A stretch of DNA of 19,713 bases, taken from the NCBI GenBank assembly GCA_964459985.1, contig CAYWOS010000041.1, forward strand, positions 1-19,713. Reading direction: 5' to 3'. Numbering within the stretch: the stretch's first letter is position 1; each line of letters begins with the position of its first letter. Positions 6,200 through 14,076 of this stretch are shown piece by piece. The translations under genes were made by a program, and so were the position numbers. The notes beneath the pieces are model-generated. The model saw only the letters and a program-made list of their open reading frames with translations, did no database searches and was not told where the DNA came from. The stretch is from CAYWOS01 sp964459985. GTDB lineage: Bacteria; Bacillota; Clostridia; Christensenellales; Aristaeellaceae.

Positions 6200-7132
6200 T
6201 TGATCAACGCCGAGGATTTCGTCAAGGCGCTTTCGCTCAGGACGCTCTTTGCGTCCTCGCGCGCGGAATGGGAAATCAATTCCGCCGAGCTGAACCGCCC
6301 CGGCTTGCAGTTTTCGGGCTTTTTTGACTACTTCGCGCACGAGCGCCCGCAGGTCGTCGGCCGGGTCGAGATGACCTATCTCGAATCGATGACGGACGAG
6401 CTGCGCGCCGAGCGTCTGGCCAGATTCTACGCTTATCAGCCGCCCTGCGTGGTCATTTCGCGCGGCATGACGCCGCCCGAGGATCTGCTGGAGCTGGCGC
6501 GCAAATACGACGTGTCGGTCTACCAGACCGAGCAGATCACGACGCGCTTTTTCGTCAACGCCATCAATTATCTCGGGCGCTGCCTCGCGCCGCGCTCGAC
6601 GCTGCACGGCGTATTGCTCGACGTGTACGGCGTGGGCGTGCTCATCACGGGCGAGAGCGGCGTGGGCAAAAGCGAGGCGGCGCTGGAGCTTGTCAAGCGC
6701 GGGCATCAGCTCGTCGCCGACGACGTGGTGGACGTCTGCCGCGTCACCGATAACCGCCTGACGGGCGAATCGCCCGAAACGGTGCGGCATTTCATGGAGA
6801 TTCGCGGCATCGGCATCATCGACATCAAGGCGATGTACGGCATCGGCGCCGTGCTCATGAGCAAGACCATCGATATGGTCATTCATCTGGAACCGTGGAA
6901 GGAAAAAAAGGTGTACGACCGGCTCGGGCTGTCGGACGATTTTACCACCATCATGGACGTGCGCGTGCCGCAGCTCGTATTGCCCGTGCGCCCCGGGCGC
7001 AATCTCGCCATCATCATCGAGGTGGCGGCGCGCAATTTCAGCCTGCGCCAGATGGGCTACTCGGCGGCGCGCGAGCTGGACAGGCGCCTCAACGACATGA
7101 TGCGCAATTCGAACACACGAACCGGCGAGTAA
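6200..7132 (+). CDS. hprK: HPr kinase/phosphorylase
   Basis: This encodes 310 residues from the TTG at 6200. HprK phosphorylates HPr at Ser46 in response to fructose-1,6-bisphosphate and ATP and reverses this with phosphate, thereby controlling CcpA-dependent catabolite repression in Firmicutes. Residues 1-130 form the N-terminal domain. The C-terminal kinase domain has Walker A GESGVGKS (about 151-158), HQLVADD with the acidic pair, the HprK signature EIRGIGIIDI (about 200-209) and a late VRPGRN. An ATG at 6182 would add six residues but has no ribosome site and would lie only about eight bases from the predicted transcript start. The TTG has GGGGGGGA six bases upstream, so I prefer it. Glucokinase follows 52 bases later, linking sugar phosphorylation and its control. 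Confidence 0.95.
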   Translation: MINAEDFVKALSLRTLFASSRAEWEINSAELNRPGLQFSGFFDYFAHERPQVVGRVEMTYLESMTDELRAERLARFYAYQPPCVVISRGMTPPEDLLELARKYDVSVYQTEQITTRFFVNAINYLGRCLAPRSTLHGVLLDVYGVGVLITGESGVGKSEAALELVKRGHQLVADDVVDVCRVTDNRLTGESPETVRHFMEIRGIGIIDIKAMYGIGAVLMSKTIDMVIHLEPWKEKKVYDRLGLSDDFTTIMDVRVPQLVLPVRPGRNLAIIIEVAARNFSLRQMGYSAARELDRRLNDMMRNSNTRTGE

Positions 7133-7184
7133 TCATTTCGAGGGAATACGGGGCATCCCGGCACAGAATACGGAGGGCGGAGAC

Positions 7185-8129
7185 ATGGTCAGGATTGGCG
7201 TGGATCTGGGCGGCACGAATATCGCCGTGGGCGTCGTGAGCGAGAGCGGCGCGATTCTCGCGGAAACGAGCGTGAAAACGCTTCCGCAGCGCCCGTACAA
7301 AGAGGTCATCCGCGATATGGGCAACTGCGTGCTTCGCGCGATCAATCAGGCGGGCGTATCGCAGGAGGACGTCGTCAGCATCGGCGTCGGCGTTCCCGGC
7401 ATCGCCGATCAGAATACGGGGCGCGTGATCTTCTGCCCCAATATTTTCTGGACGGACGTTCCCCTGCGCGAGGAACTGCAAACGTATATCGATAAGCCCG
7501 TGTACATCGACAACGACGCGACCGTCGCCGGCCTCGCCGAAAGCGTCGCGGGCGTGAGCAAGGGCTGCGACAACAGCGTGTTCCTGACGCTCGGCACGGG
7601 CGTGGGCGGCGGCATCGTATTGAACGGCCGTCCATACAGCGGCGCGCACGGCATCGGCAGCGAGATCGGGCATATGATCATCATGGTCGACGGCGATCCC
7701 TGCAACTGCGGCAGCCGCGGCTGCGCCGAGCGCTATTGCAGCGCCAGCGCGATCATCCGCATGGCGAAGGAAGCCGTCGGCGGCGCGCCCGACAGCCTGA
7801 TCCTCAAGAAAGCCTCGGGCGACGCGGGCCGCATCAACGCCAAGCTCGTCATCGACGCCGCCAGGGAAGGCGATCCCGTCGCCGTCAAGGTATTTTCCGA
7901 TTACGTCAAGTACCTCTCGATCACCATCGCCAACCTCATCCAGTATATGGACCCCGAAATGATCGTGCTGGGCGGCGGCGTTAGCCACGCGGGGCAGTTC
8001 CTGTTGGACGCCGTGCGCGGGCAGGTGCCGAACTATCTGATCTATAAAACGCTGCCGCACGCGCGGATCGAGCTGGCCACGCTCGGCAACGAGGCCGGCA
8101 TTATCGGCGCGGCGTTTCTCGGCAGATAA
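7185..8129 (+). CDS. glcK: ROK-family glucokinase
   Basis: This encodes 314 residues. The N terminus IGVDLGGTN (4-12) is the ROK phosphate-binding loop. Catalytic Asp111 lies in YIDNDAT, LGTGVGGG (136-143) is the second glycine motif, and the ROK zinc site is complete: His163 with CNCGSRGC (Cys173, 175, 180). It should phosphorylate glucose to glucose-6-phosphate using ATP in the cytoplasm. N-acetylmannosamine or another hexose cannot be ruled out from motifs alone. The ATG follows GGAGGGCGGAGAC. The gene lies between hprK and asnS and is probably expressed with hprK. Free glucose entering by non-PTS transport, or released from disaccharides, would be its substrate, and its product feeds the signal that HprK senses. 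Confidence 0.93.
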   Translation: MVRIGVDLGGTNIAVGVVSESGAILAETSVKTLPQRPYKEVIRDMGNCVLRAINQAGVSQEDVVSIGVGVPGIADQNTGRVIFCPNIFWTDVPLREELQTYIDKPVYIDNDATVAGLAESVAGVSKGCDNSVFLTLGTGVGGGIVLNGRPYSGAHGIGSEIGHMIIMVDGDPCNCGSRGCAERYCSASAIIRMAKEAVGGAPDSLILKKASGDAGRINAKLVIDAAREGDPVAVKVFSDYVKYLSITIANLIQYMDPEMIVLGGGVSHAGQFLLDAVRGQVPNYLIYKTLPHARIELATLGNEAGIIGAAFLGR

Positions 8130-8149
8130 CAGAAAAGGAGTGATCGCAC

Positions 8150-9535
8150 ATGGAGGATCTCGTCAAACGTCTCTTTACCGATACGCCGCGGGACGGCGCT
8201 TCCGTCGCGGTTTCCGGCTGGGTGCGCACGGTGCGCGACAGCAAGGCGTTCGCCTTTATCGAATTGAACGACGGCACGTATTTCAAAAACGTGCAGATCG
8301 TCTGCGACGAATCGCTTGAGAACTTTAAGGATGTGACAAAGATCACGCTGGGCAGCGCGCTCAAGGTGACGGGACGCGTCGTGCTGACGCCCGATATGAA
8401 GCAGCCTTTCGAGATCAAGGCGGAAAAGGTCGAAATCGTCGGGCTTTCCTCGCCCGAGTACCCGCTCCAGAAAAAGCGCCACACCTTCGAGTACCTCCGC
8501 ACGCAGGCGCATCTGCGCCCGCGCACCAACACCTTCAACGCCGTTTTCCGCGTCCGCTCGCTCGCGGCGCAGGCGATCCACGCCTTCTTCGCCGAGCGCG
8601 GCTTCGTCTACGTCCATTCCCCCATCATCACGGCGAGCGACTGCGAGGGCGCGGGCGAGATGTTCCGCGTGACCACGCTGGATATCGACAACCCGCCGCG
8701 CGACAAGGACGGGAAGCTGCTCGAAAGCGAGGATTTCTTCGGCAAGCCCGCCAACCTGACCGTTTCGGGGCAGCTCAACGTCGAATGCTACGCGCTGGCT
8801 TTCCGCAACGTCTACACCTTCGGCCCGACCTTCCGCGCCGAGAACTCCTACACGCCGCGCCACGCCGCCGAGTTCTGGATGATCGAGCCCGAAATCGCTT
8901 TCGCCGATCTGAACGACGATATGGCGCTCGCCGAGGACATGCTCAAGTACGTCATCGCTTACGTACTCGAGCGCGCGCCCGAGGAAATGGCGTTCCTGAA
9001 CAGCTTTGTCGACAAGGAGCTGATCGCGCGCCTCACGCACGTCATGAACAGTCAGTTCGCGCGCGTCACCTACACCGACGCCATCGCCATTCTCGAAAAA
9101 GCCGATGTGAAATTCGATTATCCCGTGTCTTGGGGCATGGATATCCAGACCGAGCATGAGCGCTATCTCGCCGAAAAGCATTTCGGCGGCCCGGTCTGCG
9201 TGTACAACTATCCCAAGGAAATCAAGGCGTTCTATATGCGCATGAACGACGACGACAAAACCGTCGCCGCCGTGGACGTGCTGGTGCCCGGCATCGGCGA
9301 ACTGATCGGCGGCAGCCAGCGCGAGGAACGTCTCGACAGGCTCGAAAAACGGCTGGACGAGCTGCATTTGTCCCGCGAAAGCTACTGGTGGTACATCGAG
9401 CTGCGCAAATTCGGCACGACGCCGCACGCCGGTTACGGATTAGGTTTCGAGCGCCTGATCATGTACTTGACCGGGATGCAGAACATCCGCGACGTGCTCC
9501 CCTTCCCGCGCACCACGGGCAACGCGGATTTCTAA
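8150..9535 (+). CDS. asnS: Asparagine-tRNA ligase
   Basis: This encodes 461 residues, the usual length for bacterial AsnRS. The N-terminal OB fold (about 18-105, VAVSGWVRTVRDSKAFAFIELND) binds the anticodon. The class IIb catalytic core follows with motif 1 near FVYVHSPIIT, motif 2 FRAENSYTPRHAAEFWMIEPE and motif 3 GYGLGFERLIMYLTGMQNIRDVLPFPR. Motif 2 reads ENSYTPRH where many AsnRS have ENSNTSRH, a mild departure. The product charges tRNA-Asn with asparagine directly. AAAGGAG lies about 11 bases before the ATG, and the gene follows glcK by 20 bases. Its presence means that the organism need not rely solely on the transamidation route for Asn-tRNA. Confidence 0.97.
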   Translation: MEDLVKRLFTDTPRDGASVAVSGWVRTVRDSKAFAFIELNDGTYFKNVQIVCDESLENFKDVTKITLGSALKVTGRVVLTPDMKQPFEIKAEKVEIVGLSSPEYPLQKKRHTFEYLRTQAHLRPRTNTFNAVFRVRSLAAQAIHAFFAERGFVYVHSPIITASDCEGAGEMFRVTTLDIDNPPRDKDGKLLESEDFFGKPANLTVSGQLNVECYALAFRNVYTFGPTFRAENSYTPRHAAEFWMIEPEIAFADLNDDMALAEDMLKYVIAYVLERAPEEMAFLNSFVDKELIARLTHVMNSQFARVTYTDAIAILEKADVKFDYPVSWGMDIQTEHERYLAEKHFGGPVCVYNYPKEIKAFYMRMNDDDKTVAAVDVLVPGIGELIGGSQREERLDRLEKRLDELHLSRESYWWYIELRKFGTTPHAGYGLGFERLIMYLTGMQNIRDVLPFPRTTGNADF

Positions 9536-9560
9536 AGGACGATCGCGAAACGAATACGGC

Positions 9561-9604
9561 AAAGGGAGGAGCATTTCATCGATAGCTCCTCCCCTTGCGT
9601 TTTC
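9561..9604. terminator. Bidirectional terminator-like hairpin between asnS and recN
   Basis: GGGAGGAGC (9564-9572) pairs perfectly with GCTCCTCCC (9585-9593) around a 12-base loop, and two more A-T pairs can form with one bulge. It lies between the convergent ends of asnS and recN. On the plus strand GCGTTTTC follows. The U run is short on both strands, so efficiency is uncertain. Confidence 0.55.
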
Positions 9605-9637
9605 AAAAGTTCACCGCTTACGCGCAGAACCCGGCGC

Positions 9638-11296
9638 TCATTCGTTGAGCATTTCCCGCGCGTGTTTTCGCGCGCTTTCGGGATCGCCGCCGAGCATCCG
9701 CGCGATTTCCTCCACGCGCGCCTCGGGCTCAAGCAGCATCAGGCGCGTGACCGTGCGCTCGCCGTCGTACGCCTTCTCGACCAGAAAATGCCTGTCCGCC
9801 ATGACCGCGATCTGCTGCAAATGCGTGACGCACAGGACCTGTTTGTGCGCGGCGATGGCGCGCAGTTTTTCGCCGACCACCTGCGCCGTGCGCCCCGAAA
9901 TGCCGGTGTCGATCTCGTCGAAAACCATGGTCGGCACGTCGGCGGTGTCGGCGGCGATCGATTTGACGGCAAGCATCAGGCGCGAAAGCTCGCCGCCCGA
10001 AGCGATCTTCGAAAGCGGCTGCAGGCTTTCGCCGCGATTGGGCGCGATGAGGAAGGCGCACGTTTCGCGCCCGCTTTCGGTATCCCCGCACGCGTCCAGC
10101 GCTGCGCGAAAGACCGTTCCCGCCATGTTCAGCTCGGATAGCTGGCGTTCGACCGCCTGCCCGAACAGCTCGGCGAGCGTCCGGCGCGACGCAGAAAGCG
10201 CGTCGGCGACCGCGCGGTACGCCGCGTAGCGCTCCTCCTCCGCCTGCCGCAGCGCGTCGAGCGTCGCGTCAAGATGCCCGAACGTCTCCAGCTCCGCCGT
10301 GATTTTCCGGTACTTTTCGAGCATGTCCGCCGTCGTCGCGCCGTACTTGCGGGACAGGCGGCGAATGAGATCGAGCCGCGCGGCGACGAATTCCTGCCGG
10401 TCCGGGTCGGCGCCGTTTTGCTCGATCAGATCGCGCAGCGTCAGCCCGGCGTCCTCCAGATCGTAATAGGCGGCGTCGAGCGCGTCCGCCATTTTAAGAA
10501 AGCGGTCGTCCAGCGCGGAAATCTGCCGCATGGCGGCGGCTGCCTGCTTGACGCGCGCGACCGCCGCGCCGTCCGCCGCGTCATACACGGCGTCAAACGC
10601 CGAACGCAGCTGTCTGTCGATCTTTTCGACGTTCCTGAACAAATCGCGCTCACGCTCGAGCGATTCTTCCTCGCCCGCCTCGAGCGCGGCGGCGTCCAGT
10701 TCCTTCTTTTGCGCCGTCATTAGTTCGACGCGCTCGGCCTTTTCCTCGCTCGCTCTGCGCGCCTTTTCATATTCGCGCTTCGCCTCGCGGTAGGCGGCGT
10801 ACGCCTTTACCGTCCCGGCGACGAGCGATCGATGCGCTTCGTCGCCGTAAAGGTCGAGGAACCGCAAATGCCTTTTCTCATCCAGAAGCTGCTGATGCTC
10901 GTGCTGGCCGTGCAGATCGACGAGCAGGCGCGTCAGCGTCTGATACTGCGCAAGCGGCATCATCACGCCGTTGACGCGGCAGGACGAGCGCCCCTGAAGC
11001 GTGATCTCGCGCGAGAGGATCAATTCGTCGCCGTTGTCGTTCAATTCGTTTTCGGTGAGCCATTCGGCCGCCTGCGGACAATCGGACAGCGCAAACACGC
11101 CCTCGACGAACGCCTTTTCCTCGCCCGCGCGGATGATTTGTTTGTCGGCGCGCGCGCCGAGCAAAAGCGACAGCGCGTCCACGATGATCGATTTGCCCGC
11201 GCCCGTCTCGCCGGTCAGCGCGTGAAAACCCTCGCCGAACTCGACGGTGATGCGGTCGATCAGCGCGATATTCCGAATGCTCAATGCGGTCAGCAT
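9638..11296 (-). CDS. recN: DNA repair ATPase RecN
   Basis: This encodes 552 residues, full length for RecN, an SMC-like ATPase acting early at double-strand breaks in recombinational repair. Walker A GETGAGKS is at 29-36. The central part (about 150-400) is coiled coil and helix. The C-terminal ABC half carries KIASGGELSRLMLAVKS, Walker B TMVFDEIDTGISG and a THLQQIA segment. The ATG has GGAG about nine bases upstream, and only 13 bases separate it from the argR stop, so the two are one operon, as in Bacillus (ahrC-recN). The gene converges on asnS across a hairpin. Confidence 0.97.
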   Translation of the reverse strand: MLTALSIRNIALIDRITVEFGEGFHALTGETGAGKSIIVDALSLLLGARADKQIIRAGEEKAFVEGVFALSDCPQAAEWLTENELNDNGDELILSREITLQGRSSCRVNGVMMPLAQYQTLTRLLVDLHGQHEHQQLLDEKRHLRFLDLYGDEAHRSLVAGTVKAYAAYREAKREYEKARRASEEKAERVELMTAQKKELDAAALEAGEEESLERERDLFRNVEKIDRQLRSAFDAVYDAADGAAVARVKQAAAAMRQISALDDRFLKMADALDAAYYDLEDAGLTLRDLIEQNGADPDRQEFVAARLDLIRRLSRKYGATTADMLEKYRKITAELETFGHLDATLDALRQAEEERYAAYRAVADALSASRRTLAELFGQAVERQLSELNMAGTVFRAALDACGDTESGRETCAFLIAPNRGESLQPLSKIASGGELSRLMLAVKSIAADTADVPTMVFDEIDTGISGRTAQVVGEKLRAIAAHKQVLCVTHLQQIAVMADRHFLVEKAYDGERTVTRLMLLEPEARVEEIARMLGGDPESARKHAREMLNE

Positions 11297-11309
11297 TTGC
11301 TTTTCTCCG

Positions 11310-11759
11310 TTATTTCAGCATTTCCTCGAACCGCTCGACGACAGACTGCGTATCGACGTCGGCGCGAACGACGACCAGCACCGTGTTGTCGCCCGCCATC
11401 GTGCCCAGTATTTCCTGCCAGCGCATGCTGTCGATTGCCTCGCCGGCGGTGTTGGCGCTGCCCGACAGCGTTTTGATCACGATAATATTGTTCGAATAGG
11501 CGATCGAAAGCACCGAATCGACGAACATTCGGATAAAGCGGTCGCTGAGCCCGTGATCGGCGCGGTCGGAGGTCGCATATTTATAGCTGCCGTTCGCCGT
11601 CAGCACCTTGAGCAGCCGCAATTCCTTGATATCGCGCGATACCGTCGCCTGCGTGACCATAATGCCCTTCTCCCGAAGGCGCAGCGCAAGCTCCTCCTGC
11701 GTTTCGATATTCTCGTTCTCAATCATATTGAGAATGGCGGATTGCCGTGCGTTCTTCAT
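11310..11759 (-). CDS. argR: Arginine repressor ArgR/AhrC
   Basis: This encodes 149 residues, the standard ArgR length. The N-terminal winged helix (1-70) contains the recognition motif TQATVSRDIKEL with Ser41-Arg42. The C-terminal domain (75-149) has GTMAGDNT (119-126), the arginine-binding and hexamer-forming segment. It should repress arginine biosynthesis and activate catabolism when arginine is plentiful. I start at ATG 11759, with AGGAG 11 bases upstream; the GTG at 11771 directly abuts that AGGAG and so cannot use it. The gene is cotranscribed with recN. No arginine pathway genes are in the window. Confidence 0.95.
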   Translation of the reverse strand: MKNARQSAILNMIENENIETQEELALRLREKGIMVTQATVSRDIKELRLLKVLTANGSYKYATSDRADHGLSDRFIRMFVDSVLSIAYSNNIIVIKTLSGSANTAGEAIDSMRWQEILGTMAGDNTVLVVVRADVDTQSVVERFEEMLK

Positions 11760-11858
11760 CGGTCGGTTCACTCCTGTTTCTCTTCCCGGGATTCTGCGCG
11801 CGCCCCCCGCGTCGGCGGCAAGCCTCGCGCGCCCTAATCACCGTCGGTTTCCCTGTGC

Positions 11859-11887
11859 AGTATACCATATCAGGCATAAATAAACAA
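11859..11887 (-). promoter_or_regulatory. Promoter of argR-recN, with AT-rich possible ARG box
   Basis: On the minus strand TTGTTT (11882-11887), 17 bases, TATACT (11859-11864). The region 11873-11895 is strikingly AT-rich for this genome (GCATAAATAAACAATAC) and loosely resembles an ARG box (TGAATwwwwATTCA). Autoregulation by ArgR is plausible but the match is poor. Confidence 0.5.
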
Positions 11888-11925
11888 TACGCAATTCCTC
11901 CGCCGCGCTTTCCTTCCGATACGGC

Positions 11926-11954
11926 TTGACAAGCGCCGCCGGGCACACTATGAT
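11926..11954 (+). promoter_or_regulatory. Promoter of the ECF S-component gene
   Basis: Perfect TTGACA (11926-11931), 17 bases, TATGAT (11949-11954, five of six). It is divergent from the argR promoter. Only 28 bases separate it from the start codon, so there is no room for a riboswitch of the kind that controls many vitamin ECF transporters. Confidence 0.8.
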
Positions 11955-11982
11955 AACCGGGGATTGAAAGGAGGCGCCCGTC

Positions 11983-12468
11983 ATGGATCGAAACGTCCGC
12001 AAAACGGTGTTCATTGCCATGCTGACGGCGCTGACGGCGCTGGCGACCATGTTCCTCAAGATTCCCACGGGGATCGGCGGGTACATGAATCTCGGCGACG
12101 CCGTGATTCTGGCCGGCGGCGCGGTCATGGGGCCGTGGATGGCGCTCGCCGCCGCCGTGGGCAGCGCGTCCGCCGATCTGCTGCTCGGCTATGCGGCATA
12201 CATGCCCGCCACTTTTGTGATCAAGGGATTGATGGGCTTCCTCGCGGGGCGGAGAATGCCCGCCGTCGCAGGCCGGCGCGCGATACCGATAATGGCGCTT
12301 TGCGAAGCGCTGATGATATCGGGTTATTTCCTCTTCGAGCTCGCGGCGTTCGGCGCCGGTTACGCCGTCGCCTCCGTCCTGCCCAACGTCCTGCAGGGCG
12401 CGCTGTCCCTGCTGGCGGCCGCCGCGCTGACGCCCTTTCTTGCCGGCATCCGATCCGCCGTCCGATAA
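11983..12468 (+). CDS. ECF transporter S component (substrate-binding membrane protein)
   Basis: This encodes 161 residues, almost all in five or six membrane helices. The N terminus RKTVFIAMLTALTALATMFLKIP and the loop GYMNLGDAVILAGG are typical of energy-coupling-factor S components, which bind a vitamin or similar small molecule and pair with a shared EcfA/EcfA'/EcfT module. The energizing genes are not in this window, so this is a stand-alone (group II) S unit. The substrate cannot be told from sequence alone. AAAGGAGG lies eight bases upstream of the ATG and a strong promoter is at 11926-11954. The Gin gene follows 53 bases later and may be read from the same transcript. Confidence 0.88.
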   Translation: MDRNVRKTVFIAMLTALTALATMFLKIPTGIGGYMNLGDAVILAGGAVMGPWMALAAAVGSASADLLLGYAAYMPATFVIKGLMGFLAGRRMPAVAGRRAIPIMALCEALMISGYFLFELAAFGAGYAVASVLPNVLQGALSLLAAAALTPFLAGIRSAVR

Positions 12469-12521
12469 TTTTGCATATTTTTCCCGTATCCCGCGCATCC
12501 TTGCAGGCAAGGAGGGATTGT

Positions 12522-12719
12522 ATGCGGCAAAACGTTTGTATTCTTTGCGGCGAGACATACCCGACGGGCCTGCAGATCATGGGATGCCTGATCTGTTTTC
12601 GGTGCGAAAAACGTCTGCTCGAACCGGACACGCCCGAGCATTTCAGGCGGCTCGGGCTGATCTACGAAGTCGGGCGGGATCAGCGCGCCGCGCGCCCGCC
12701 GGTATCGCAGACGGTATAA
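12522..12719 (+). CDS. csfB: Gin/CsfB-type sigma-G inhibitor
   Basis: This encodes 65 residues with four paired cysteines, C6xxC9 and C25xxC28, in the arrangement CILCGETYPTGLQIMG then ICFRCEKRL, which matches the zinc-binding Gin family. In Bacillus, Gin binds sigma-G (and sigma-E) and stops early or wrong-compartment activity during sporulation. AAGGAGGG lies six bases before the ATG. The neighbourhood also fits: in Bacillus subtilis csfB lies just upstream of tmk with few genes between, and here the tmk fusion follows directly. I saw no convincing sigma-F promoter in the 53 bases upstream. The gene is strong evidence that the organism sporulates. Another small zinc-ribbon protein is the alternative. 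Confidence 0.82.
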   Translation: MRQNVCILCGETYPTGLQIMGCLICFRCEKRLLEPDTPEHFRRLGLIYEVGRDQRAARPPVSQTV

Positions 12720-12733
12720 CTTTCCCGCCGGGA

Positions 12734-12762
12734 TTGATTTTTCGCGCCGCGTCCTGTACAAT
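12734..12762 (+). promoter_or_regulatory. Promoter of the HAD-tmk gene
   Basis: TTGATT (12734-12739, four of six), 17 bases, TACAAT (12757-12762, five of six). It begins 14 bases after the Gin stop codon and gives the HAD-tmk/mnmA pair its own vegetative start, separate from the sporulation gene. Confidence 0.65.
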
Positions 12763-12798
12763 AACACTCGTCCGAATGAAGCTTTGGAGGGTGTTTTC

Positions 12799-14076
12799 TT
12801 GCTGTACGACGCGGTGATTTTCGATCTGGACGGCACGCTCAGCAACTCGCAGCCCGGCATTGTCAACTGCGTGCGCTACGCGCTTCAGAAAATGGGGCGG
12901 CCCGTTCCCGACGACGCGATGCTGAACCGCTTTATCGGCCCGCCGCTGATCTATTCCTTTACGCAATACTGCCATATGTCTAGCGCGGACGCCGTGCTTG
13001 CGACAAAATATTACCGCGAGCGCTATATCCCGGTCGGATGGGCGGAAAACGCCGTGTATCCGGGCGTCAGGCGGCTGCTCAAGGCGCTCCGCGACGAGGG
13101 CGTTTACCTCGCCGTGGCGACCGGCAAGCCCGAGAGCACGTCGCTCAAAATCCTCCGGGCGTTCGGCCTGCTCCACTATTTCGACGCCGTCGCCGGGCCT
13201 GACGACGGCTACGGCAGCGCGGAGAAGGACAGTCTGATCGCGCGCGTGCTGCCCAAAGGCCGCCGCGCCGTGATGGTCGGCGACACGGCGGGCGATATTT
13301 TGGGCGCGAAGGCGACGGGGATCGACTCGATCGCCGTCATGGGCGGGTTCGGCGATCAGGACGCCATCCATGCGGCCGCGCCGACGCATACCGTTCAGGA
13401 CATCGCCGGGCTGACGGCGCTTCTCTGCCCCGATCTCAAGCCCTCGCGCGGGTTTTTCATCACGGTCGAGGGCATCGACGGCTGCGGCAAGACGACGCAG
13501 CAGAAGCTGTTAATCAAGCATCTGACGCGCGCCGGCTTTCCGCTTCGTCTGACGCGCGAGCCGGGCGGCTGCCCCATATCGGAATCCATCCGCGCGCTGG
13601 TGCTCGCCAAGGAGGACAACGGCATGGCGGACATGACCGAGGCGCTTTTGTTCGCGGCGGCGCGCTCGCAGCACGTCCGCGAGGTCATCCGTCCGGCGCT
13701 GGAGAGCGGTCAGGTCGTGCTGTGCGATCGCTTCGTCGATTCCTCGATCGCCTATCAGGGCGGCGGGCGCATGCTCGGCGAAAAGCTCGTGGGCGAGATC
13801 AACCGTCCCGCCGTGGACGGCTGTCTGCCCGACGCGACGATCTTCCTGCGCCTGTCGGCGGAGGACGCCATGCGCCGGCGCGCAGGCGGCGATCTGGACA
13901 GGATCGAGCGTCAGGACGTCGGCTTTTTCAGGCGCATCGAAAACGCGTACGAGACGCTGTGCCGGGACAACCCCGGTCGGTTCATCGCCGTCGACGCCGC
14001 GCTCCCGCGCGAGGTCATCGCGCAGCAGGCCTATGAAGCGCTGCGCGACCGCATGATCGCCGAGGGCGTCGCGTGA
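12799..14076 (+). CDS. tmk: Fused HAD phosphatase and thymidylate kinase
   Basis: This is one unbroken frame of 425 residues with two complete enzymes. Residues 1-212 are a HAD phosphatase of the phosphoglycolate phosphatase/5'-nucleotidase type: motif I DLDGT with Asp9 and Asp11, cap-region IGPPL, motif II ATGK, Lys in EKDSL, and motif IV VGDTAGD. After a short PDLKPSRG linker, residues 219-425 are thymidylate kinase: Walker A EGIDGCGKTT (224-233), REPGG, DRFVDSSIAYQGGGR, and a LID region RAGGDLDRIERQ. The kinase makes dTDP from dTMP; the phosphatase substrate is unknown, and a nucleotide or a damaged phosphometabolite is a natural guess. I start at TTG 12799 because GGAGGG (12786-12791) lies seven bases upstream; the TTG at 12784 overlaps that site. 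It overlaps mnmA by one base. Bacterial Tmk normally stands alone at about 205-215 residues. Confidence 0.93.
   Translation: MLYDAVIFDLDGTLSNSQPGIVNCVRYALQKMGRPVPDDAMLNRFIGPPLIYSFTQYCHMSSADAVLATKYYRERYIPVGWAENAVYPGVRRLLKALRDEGVYLAVATGKPESTSLKILRAFGLLHYFDAVAGPDDGYGSAEKDSLIARVLPKGRRAVMVGDTAGDILGAKATGIDSIAVMGGFGDQDAIHAAAPTHTVQDIAGLTALLCPDLKPSRGFFITVEGIDGCGKTTQQKLLIKHLTRAGFPLRLTREPGGCPISESIRALVLAKEDNGMADMTEALLFAAARSQHVREVIRPALESGQVVLCDRFVDSSIAYQGGGRMLGEKLVGEINRPAVDGCLPDATIFLRLSAEDAMRRRAGGDLDRIERQDVGFFRRIENAYETLCRDNPGRFIAVDAALPREVIAQQAYEALRDRMIAEGVA

Noticed and set aside
8042..9427. Long open frame on the minus strand opposite asnS (about 460 codons)
   Set aside because: It is the antisense shadow of asnS in a GC-rich genome. 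Its protein is rich in His, Arg, Ala and Asp with no recognisable motif.
11772..11982. Riboswitch between argR and the ECF gene
   Set aside because: The two divergent promoters occupy this gap and leave only 28 bases of leader on the ECF side.
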